Assembly (NCBI GenBank): GCA_012270805.1
Contig: JAAXHR010000020.1
Span: 5,724-12,090 of the forward strand
Reading direction: 5' to 3'
From: Dehalococcoidia bacterium
GTDB lineage: Bacteria > Chloroflexota > Dehalococcoidia > Lucifugimonadales > Lucifugimonadaceae
Length of the DNA: 6,367 nt
Shown: one piece after another, positions 1-4,735 of the stretch
Layout: each line of letters starts with the position of its first letter
Position numbering within the stretch: position 1 is the first letter of the stretch
Program-made: the position numbers and the translations under genes
Notes under the pieces: generated by a model
What the model saw: only the letters and a program-made list of their open reading frames with translations
Told to the model about the DNA's origin: nothing
Database searches by the model: none

Positions 1-2301
1 TCGTTCTCCGCGACTGTTTTCTGCGTAAACATCGTCTATATACGCGACCGTGGGCACCGCGCCATCTGGACCTGCCTGCATGAATGTCTGCACCGAGACC
101 AACTCCGCGGGTTCGACGAATGGGCTCGATATGTCTGCCGTTTGGAGTTTCCACTCGCTCTCGATTTGCCCGAGTGTGATAGTGCGAGATCGCCCTTTAG
201 CGTCCTTGATGACAAACCACAAGAAGAGGTTTTCAACACGCGGCTCGGTCCTTGCCCACGCCCCTAACTTCACGGTATCGCTAGGCAGGTAGATCGGTTC
301 GGGTTTCACTTCAACCGCGATCTTGGATGTCAGTTCTTGGAACCCGGTTTCAGCAAAATCATCGCGAAACCAAGCGGTTTCTGCGAAGAGATGGGAGTCG
401 ACCGCCAAGAGGTTGAATGGAAAGCCCAAGGATGTCGTGCCGAACCGTCCGGAAGCTCTGAAGGCGGGTGTAGCGTTGATGACGCCTTCGATATTTCTGG
501 TCGATTCGACGGTCTCGGTTGAAGGCGGGGTATTGGGAGAGAATCGGAAATCGGCGCCCGATTCGTAAAAGATCTGTTCCTCAGTGCTTCTTGCAAGCGT
601 CGATGCCAATGTGCCGGAGACGACGCCTAGCCCGGACACAAGCACTAGCAGTAACACTGGCCAGACGTACCAATACGGACTTCGCCGCACTCTCCATAGC
701 CCGAGCGTCACTTCGGCGGAGGTGAGTCGTGAGCCGATCGCGGCGATGATCTGCGCCAGTATCGGGAACAATCGCATTAACAGGAGTGCAACTACGAGCA
801 AGAATATGGCCGGGGAGAACAATAACGTGATGTCCGCGGAGTTCTCGCCCTCTCGGGTTGACGCCACAACGGTACCTCGAGTGGTCAGTTCCCACCAAAT
901 CAAAGAACCAATCGCGAGGAAGATGATGTCCAGATAGTAGCGTTGGAAGAACGGCGGCTGCTCGGGACGGGCTTCGGACTGGTACTGGTCGATAATTCCT
1001 CGGCGTGTGCCCAAGATCGCAGGCAACAGCAGAATAGCGAACACTGCCAATCCTGCAGCGACCGACCAGATCCAGGACTGCCAGACGAACTCGACGCTCA
1101 GGAACATCGAGTCCGTTACGCTTCGGTATGCAGGGAGGAGTCCTAAAGCCGCGACTAGCCCCATGCCGATGAGGGGTGCTATCAAAGCCGGTAATCCGGC
1201 GATTATGAGACTCTCAATGGCGTACGAACGTATGACTTGAACCACCGTGATGCCTCGGCTTCGCAACATCGACGTCTCGCTGGCGCGCCGGCGGGCTATG
1301 ATGCCAGCAACCATGAAAAGGTAATACGCGATGGCCGTGATGGCGAGGGCGGCCAGCAGCAACATCGGAATGCGAGCGAACAGCATCCTGCGCTGCAACG
1401 ATTGCAGACGCGATTCGAGAACCGTTAGCACGTCGGCACGCGTAATGTCGATACTGATGCGGTCCTCAAAATCTGCCAGCTTGGTGATCGATTCATTCAG
1501 GGACAATTCCCTGAAGTATTCGCTGTCGACGAACAGGTGCCAACTGAAATCTGCAGGAAGACCCGCGTTGGCCTCAGCGATCGTATCCAACATGATTGAC
1601 GGATGAACAACCATGACGATCGGGTTCTCGCGGCCTTCGACGATCGCTTGGGGTCGCATTATCGGATCTGATAGCCCCACCCAGAAATCGTCAGACGGGT
1701 TCGAGATCGTGAAGATGCCGGTTATTTGTGCTTTGACCAAACCGATGCCCCTCACCTCAGGCACCGTTTCGATCACATCGCCGATACGGATATCGAATCG
1801 CGAGGCGCGATCCCATATGAGTGCGGCTTCAACGGTCGCGACGCCTTCAGAGTAGGTCACTCGGTTTGAAGGCGCTTGCCCAGTGATGTAGACGATCCGG
1901 TCGTTCACGCCGGTCATTGAGAGAAACATCGCGCGAGAAGCCTCGTTGTTACGACGCAACCCTTCACCCTCTTTGCCCCAGTGGGCCCTGCGTGTCTTGA
2001 TGAGCGCCGTGTCGCCAGTCACCGCCCCCAAGAGATGTTCATTTACTGCGGCATCAATAACTTCGTTCGCATCGATAGATTTTTGTCGTTCCAGCGGGAG
2101 CCAGCGAGTTGATATTTGCAGGTGACGATAAGTGCTGGCGGTTGCATCTATCGTGTCTTCGACACCAGCGCGTTCGAGAGTGCGCAGATAAACGGGGGCT
2201 CCCGCGATGACGGTGGCTGTGATCAGCGATCCGATAAATGCGCCGATAAGGAGAGAAGCCTCACCTGAAACCCTGCGAAGTGTAAATCTGATTAAATTCA
2301 G
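1..2301 (-). CDS. FtsX/MacB-type ABC transporter permease, large two-module form, 3' part outside window
   Basis: This is a membrane subunit of an ABC transporter of the FtsX/MacB class, which couples cytoplasmic ATP hydrolysis to work on lipids, lipoproteins or peptides outside the membrane. The substrate is unknown. The frame is open for 767 codons and leaves the window without a stop. Residues ~15-39 form a first membrane helix, ~40-307 an extracytoplasmic domain, and ~310-430 a classic FtsX domain with three helices (~312-335, 362-386, 410-430). A cytoplasmic ARRRASETSMLRSRGIT segment follows the second helix. Further helices at ~456-472, 490-520 and 545-570 start a second module. Residues ~668-765 look like a beta jelly roll ending in YIDDVYAE. 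The only NTG codon between the upstream in-frame stop (2329-2331) and the first helix is CTG at 2301. It gives MNLIRFTLRR, a normal start for this family, and has a good ribosome site. No ATPase gene is seen; it may lie further left. Family assignment is firm; the start is likely. Confidence 0.88.
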   Translation of the reverse strand, partial: MNLIRFTLRRVSGEASLLIGAFIGSLITATVIAGAPVYLRTLERAGVEDTIDATASTYRHLQISTRWLPLERQKSIDANEVIDAAVNEHLLGAVTGDTALIKTRRAHWGKEGEGLRRNNEASRAMFLSMTGVNDRIVYITGQAPSNRVTYSEGVATVEAALIWDRASRFDIRIGDVIETVPEVRGIGLVKAQITGIFTISNPSDDFWVGLSDPIMRPQAIVEGRENPIVMVVHPSIMLDTIAEANAGLPADFSWHLFVDSEYFRELSLNESITKLADFEDRISIDITRADVLTVLESRLQSLQRRMLFARIPMLLLAALAITAIAYYLFMVAGIIARRRASETSMLRSRGITVVQVIRSYAIESLIIAGLPALIAPLIGMGLVAALGLLPAYRSVTDSMFLSVEFVWQSWIWSVAAGLAVFAILLLPAILGTRRGIIDQYQSEARPEQPPFFQRYYLDIIFLAIGSLIWWELTTRGTVVASTREGENSADITLLFSPAIFLLVVALLLMRLFPILAQIIAAIGSRLTSAEVTLGLWRVRRSPYWYVWPVLLLVLVSGLGVVSGTLASTLARSTEEQIFYESGADFRFSPNTPPSTETVESTRNIEGVINATPAFRASGRFGTTSLGFPFNLLAVDSHLFAETAWFRDDFAETGFQELTSKIAVEVKPEPIYLPSDTVKLGAWARTEPRVENLFLWFVIKDAKGRSRTITLGQIESEWKLQTADISSPFVEPAELVSVQTFMQAGPDGAVPTVAYIDDVYAENSRGER

Positions 2302-2309
2302 TTCGAGTG

Positions 2310-2314
2310 TCCTT
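2310..2314 (-). promoter_or_regulatory. Ribosome binding site for the permease, supporting a CTG start
   Basis: Read on the minus strand, AAGGA stands 8 bases before CTG at 2301. The spacing is ideal and no ATG, GTG or TTG is available in frame between the upstream stop and the first membrane helix, so this site decides the start. Confidence 0.6.
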
Positions 2315-2418
2315 GGACCCTTTGAGGTTTATGCGAAGCGTGATTCGGTCGTTGGCGACCTCGTGCTGCACGGACTATTGCGGATTCGACTCGGAGATAG
2401 AACGAGGCGCAACACATC

Positions 2419-2440
2419 ATTCTAACCCGTGCGCGTTCAA
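2419..2440 (-). promoter_or_regulatory. Candidate promoter for the permease
   Basis: On the minus strand TAGAAT (2424 to 2419) is one base from the -10 consensus. There is no good -35 hexamer at 16-18 bases; instead TTGAAC (2440 to 2435) lies 10 bases upstream. Transcription would start near 2412 and leave a leader of about 110 bases. The same TTGAAC/-10 arrangement occurs on the protease side. Weak call made from sequence alone. Confidence 0.3.
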
Positions 2441-2590
2441 GCCTGATTCGTTAGAGCCAGATATACCCAATACGCTAAGAATCGTATGTCGGATCTCGGA
2501 GTGCGGGGGAACGAGAAGTGAATCGTACCGCTTTCTGTTCAAGGCGTCGGCGCACGCGTCACGCTTAATGCCGCGATACGGTTGCAGCGT

Positions 2591-2618
2591 TTGGTTCGGG
2601 CACTTAGTTCCGAACGAA
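2591..2618. repeat. Inverted repeat, possible activator operator
   Basis: TTGGTTCGG (2591-2599) and CCGAACGAA (2610-2618) are inverted copies matching at 8 of 9 positions, with a 10-base spacer. The centre is 2604.5, about 44 bases before the transcription start predicted from TATAAT at 2637-2642. The right arm covers the place where a -35 element should be. Spacing and position suit a dimeric regulator; which one is unknown. Confidence 0.45.
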
Positions 2619-2636
2619 CGTTTGAACTGCACACGC

Positions 2637-2642
2637 TATAAT
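2637..2642 (+). promoter_or_regulatory. -10 element of the protease promoter
   Basis: A perfect TATAAT hexamer lies 52 bases before the GTG start. The -35 position at 17-base spacing (2614-2619, ACGAAC) matches TTGACA poorly, and TTGAAC at 2622-2627 is too close (9 bases) to serve as a normal -35. Transcription should begin near 2649, leaving a leader of about 45 bases. Confidence 0.55.
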
Positions 2643-2681
2643 CCAAAGTTAAGGATCTTCCTTCCGCCGGCGTTAGTGATC

Positions 2682-2687
2682 AGGAGG
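2682..2687 (+). promoter_or_regulatory. Strong ribosome binding site fixing the GTG start of the protease
   Basis: AGGAGG lies 6 bases before GTG at 2694. An ATG at 2689 is in another frame and reaches a stop after two codons (ATG AAG TGA), so GTG is the start. Confidence 0.8.
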
Positions 2688-2693
2688 AATGAA

Positions 2694-3764
2694 GTGAGAT
2701 TGTTACATCGGGTTCATTCGAGCTTGGCGTTGGCTATCGTCAGTTTGGCTTTCACCGCCCTTTTAGGCACCGCCTGCAGCTCTGAACCGTCGGTTATCGA
2801 CCAAACAGATCCAACCACAACTGAGGTGCAACGTGTCAACGTTGTCGTCCCCAATCCCTGGATTCCGGATGTAGTTGAAGCGACGACCCCTTCGATCGTG
2901 CAAGTTTCCGTGCGACGCGCTGATGGCGTGGGCAGCGGCACCGGCATCGTTTTCGATGCTGACGGTTCGATCGTAACCAATTGGCACATCATTGAAGGCG
3001 CGAACGCGATCAGTGTGATTCTGCATTCGGGAGAGACTCTTCCGGCCGCGATGATGCGGGAAGACAGCGTGCTTGATATCGCGGTCCTAGCTGTTGATGC
3101 TCACGATTTGGTTCCTGCGAAACTTGGCGACTCGGACGCTTTGCGAGTCGGAGAGGATGTTGTATCGATCGGGCATGCCTTCGGATTGAGCGGCGGTCCG
3201 AGTGTCAGCCGTGGTGTCATCAGCGCCTTAGATCGCACAGTTGCCGACGGGTCAGGCACGATCTTCGAAGGGCTAATCCAGACCGACGCGGCGATCAACG
3301 TCGGGGGCAGCGGAGGCGCTCTCCTCAATTCGAAGGGTGAAGTTGTCGGTATCAACATCGGCACGATCGATGTCGGGCAAGGTGCCAATTTCGCGATCGA
3401 TATCAACACTGTCGCTGAGGGTGCCAACCGGTTGGTGGCATTGGGCGAGCGTGAACAACCCGGATACTTGGGCTTGGGTGGTGTCGACGTCACGCCCTAC
3501 TTGGCATTTCAGCGAGCGTTGCCTGTGAGCGAAGGTTTCGGTGTTAGGTATGTCGACCCCGAATCTCCAGCCGCGGCGGGTTTCATGATCGATGACATAA
3601 TCGTCAAAATCGACGACACGCCGATCCGTGGCAAGACGGATTTCACCGAATTTTTGCGCATCCATCCCGATGGCACCGATGTCGTAGTTAGGACCATACG
3701 CGGCGCGGGTGATAGTGCCATAATCATGGAAATTCCGGTGACACTCGGCTCGCCGGGGGCGTAG
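2694..3764 (+). CDS. HtrA/DegP-like trypsin-fold serine protease with PDZ domain, predicted lipoprotein
   Basis: This 356-residue protein is a membrane-anchored protease of the HtrA family, likely acting outside the cytoplasmic membrane in protein quality control or regulated cleavage. Residues 1-28 form a lipoprotein signal: Arg2 and His/Arg near the N-terminus, a hydrophobic core ~10-24, then LLGTAC with Cys28 as the lipidation site. A Ser/Thr/Pro/Asp-rich linker follows (~29-45). The protease domain (~60-250) has an intact triad: His98 in TNWHII, Asp128 in SVLDIAVL and Ser206 in NVGGSGGALLN. The residue before the serine is Gly, where HtrA proteins usually have Asn. One PDZ domain (~257-352) follows, with YLGLGG at its start and SPAAAGFMIDDIIVKIDD in its core. 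The single PDZ domain fits the DegS/HtrA-lipoprotein layout rather than DegP. The reading frame is open back to 2307, but the ribosome site, signal peptide and TATAAT place the start at GTG 2694. The SDR gene follows after 65 bases. Confidence 0.9.
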   Translation: MRLLHRVHSSLALAIVSLAFTALLGTACSSEPSVIDQTDPTTTEVQRVNVVVPNPWIPDVVEATTPSIVQVSVRRADGVGSGTGIVFDADGSIVTNWHIIEGANAISVILHSGETLPAAMMREDSVLDIAVLAVDAHDLVPAKLGDSDALRVGEDVVSIGHAFGLSGGPSVSRGVISALDRTVADGSGTIFEGLIQTDAAINVGGSGGALLNSKGEVVGINIGTIDVGQGANFAIDINTVAEGANRLVALGEREQPGYLGLGGVDVTPYLAFQRALPVSEGFGVRYVDPESPAAAGFMIDDIIVKIDDTPIRGKTDFTEFLRIHPDGTDVVVRTIRGAGDSAIIMEIPVTLGSPGA

Positions 3765-3773
3765 CACTCCATA

Positions 3774-3793
3774 CAATTGCTGCTCAGCAGTTG
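3774..3793. repeat. Small inverted repeat between protease and SDR genes
   Basis: CAATTGCTG (3774-3782) and CAGCAGTTG (3785-3793) are inverted with a two-base centre; the one mismatch would be a G-U pair in RNA. No T-run follows, so it is not a convincing terminator. It could be an operator or an mRNA-processing hairpin ahead of the SDR gene. Confidence 0.35.
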
Positions 3794-3816
3794 CGCATAA
3801 AACCCTAACTAACACT

Positions 3817-3821
3817 GGAAG
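3817..3821 (+). promoter_or_regulatory. Ribosome binding site choosing ATG 3830 for the SDR
   Basis: GGAAG stands 8 bases before ATG 3830. The alternative TTG at 3824, two codons earlier, would be only 2 bases from this site, too close to work, so ATG 3830 is preferred. Confidence 0.6.
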
Positions 3822-3829
3822 TATTGACG

Positions 3830-4654
3830 ATGACTGGATCAGAGCGTGAATTGAGCGGTAAAGTTGCCATCGTTACAGGCGCGGGGCGTCTGCGAGGTAT
3901 TGGGCGGGCGACGGCAAACGTGCTAGCGAGAATGGGAGCCGATGTGGTCGTGACGGGTACGGGGCGCGATCCTGCGACGTTTCCACCAGACGAAAAGGAA
4001 TCGGGATGGCGGGATATAGATTCGACTGCTGATGAGGTTAGAGCATTCAGCGTCAAGGCGCTACCGGTAGTGATGGATGTGACAAAGGCTGAGGATGTGC
4101 AAGCGCTCATCGATCAAACCGTAGATGAGTTGGGGCGGGTGGACATTCTGATCAACAACGCTGCTGCGCCTTATGGAGAAGACCGCGTTCCGGTGATTGA
4201 GGTTGCCGAAGATGTGTTCAAGAAGGTGTTGGAAGTCAAAGTCGTGGGGACGTATCTGTGTTCGAAGGTCGGGGCGATCCAGATGATCAAACAGGGCCAA
4301 GGCGGTAGGATCGTGAACATTTCGTCGACTGCGGGTAAGCGTGGCAATGCCCGCATGGCCGCTTACAACGCGGCGAACTTCGCCGTCGACGGTTTCACAC
4401 AAGCATTGGCGAAAGAATTGGCGGAGCATGAGATTACCGCCAACTGTGTATGCCCCGGCATGACGGAGACGGCTCGGCTAGACCCGATCGGGCGCGGTGA
4501 CGACTGGATGACGCGAGCCGCTCAGGTTCCGTTGGGCCGACCTGCTAAGGACATCGAGGTTGGTGAGTTGATCGGCTTCCTTTGCAGTCCTCGCGCAGCG
4601 TACATAACTGGTCAGGCGATCAATATCAATGGCGGTTCGGTGACGGAGCGATAG
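3830..4654 (+). CDS. Short-chain dehydrogenase/reductase with atypical catalytic tetrad
   Basis: A 274-residue, single-domain Rossmann-fold protein of the classical SDR size, which would be a soluble NAD(P)-dependent oxidoreductase; its substrate cannot be told. Family marks in order: cofactor loop TGAGRLRGIG (16-25), two residues longer than the usual TGxxxGxG; VVVTGTGR (39-46) at the end of the second strand, with no acidic residue, hinting at NADP; MDVT (82-85); INNAAAP (108-114); NISSTAG (163-169) with Ser166; Tyr179 in AAYNAANFAV; and the C-terminal YITGQAININGG. A 25-30 residue acidic insert after the second strand (47-74) contains PPDEKESGWRDIDS. The catalytic Lys four residues after Tyr179 is Asn183, and the Asn expected in the helix-4 VNxxG motif is Lys137 in EVKVVGTYLCSK. 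Ser and Tyr are kept, with the normal spacing of 13. Activity is therefore uncertain or unusual. It lies downstream of the protease and may be co-transcribed. Confidence 0.88.
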   Translation: MTGSERELSGKVAIVTGAGRLRGIGRATANVLARMGADVVVTGTGRDPATFPPDEKESGWRDIDSTADEVRAFSVKALPVVMDVTKAEDVQALIDQTVDELGRVDILINNAAAPYGEDRVPVIEVAEDVFKKVLEVKVVGTYLCSKVGAIQMIKQGQGGRIVNISSTAGKRGNARMAAYNAANFAVDGFTQALAKELAEHEITANCVCPGMTETARLDPIGRGDDWMTRAAQVPLGRPAKDIEVGELIGFLCSPRAAYITGQAININGGSVTER

Positions 4655-4677
4655 AGACTTTTGTCGGCGTACTGAAC

Positions 4678-4714
4678 ATCGAGGCCGTCTCACGAGAACT
4701 GAGACGGCCTCGAT
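4678..4714. terminator. Hairpin between convergent genes, probable bidirectional terminator
   Basis: ATCGAGGCCGTCTCA (4678-4692) pairs perfectly with TGAGACGGCCTCGAT (4700-4714), a 15-bp GC-rich stem with a 7-base loop. It starts 23 bases after the SDR stop and lies 21 bases beyond the sigma-factor stop. On the plus strand it is followed by TGATTCTT, a weak T-rich tail; on the minus strand no T-run follows. It best serves the SDR transcript and may end both. Confidence 0.8.
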
Positions 4715-4735
4715 TGATTCTTGGCTCGTGCCGAA

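Larger units (their letters stand above)
2302..2693. other. Divergent intergenic regulatory region, no gene seen
   Basis: These 392 bases separate the divergent permease and protease genes. I see candidate promoters on both strands, an inverted repeat at 2591-2618, ribosome sites at both ends, and a small hairpin GGTCG-TTGG-CGACC at 2347-2360 that would fall in the permease leader. Open frames on both strands here give Cys/Arg/Ser-rich peptides without domain character and are judged non-coding. No tRNA or recognisable small RNA was found by eye. Confidence 0.6.

Noticed and set aside
584..1855. A series of 60-120 residue plus-strand open frames under the permease
   Set aside because: All lie in one antisense frame of a continuous minus-strand coding region with clear membrane helices and an FtsX signature; they are shadows.
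2430..2455. A tRNA-like T-arm string (GTTCAAGCC)
   Set aside because: No D-arm, anticodon arm or acceptor pairing could be found around it on either strand.
2417..2632. A 71-residue minus-strand frame in the divergent region
   Set aside because: It has no ribosome site or domain character, and it overlaps the promoter and inverted repeat of the protease.
2307..2693. A longer protease reading frame starting at ATG 2307 (485 residues)
   Set aside because: The extra 129 residues are Cys/Arg/Ser-rich without domain character, would bury the signal peptide in the middle of the protein, and cover the TATAAT box and AGGAGG site that fit a GTG 2694 start.
3774..3793. A terminator between the protease and SDR
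   Set aside because: The hairpin is short with a two-base centre and is followed by CGCATAAAACCC rather than a T-run.
3824..3829. TTG 3824 as the SDR start
   Set aside because: It lies only 2 bases after the GGAAG ribosome site; ATG 3830 has the proper 8-base spacing.
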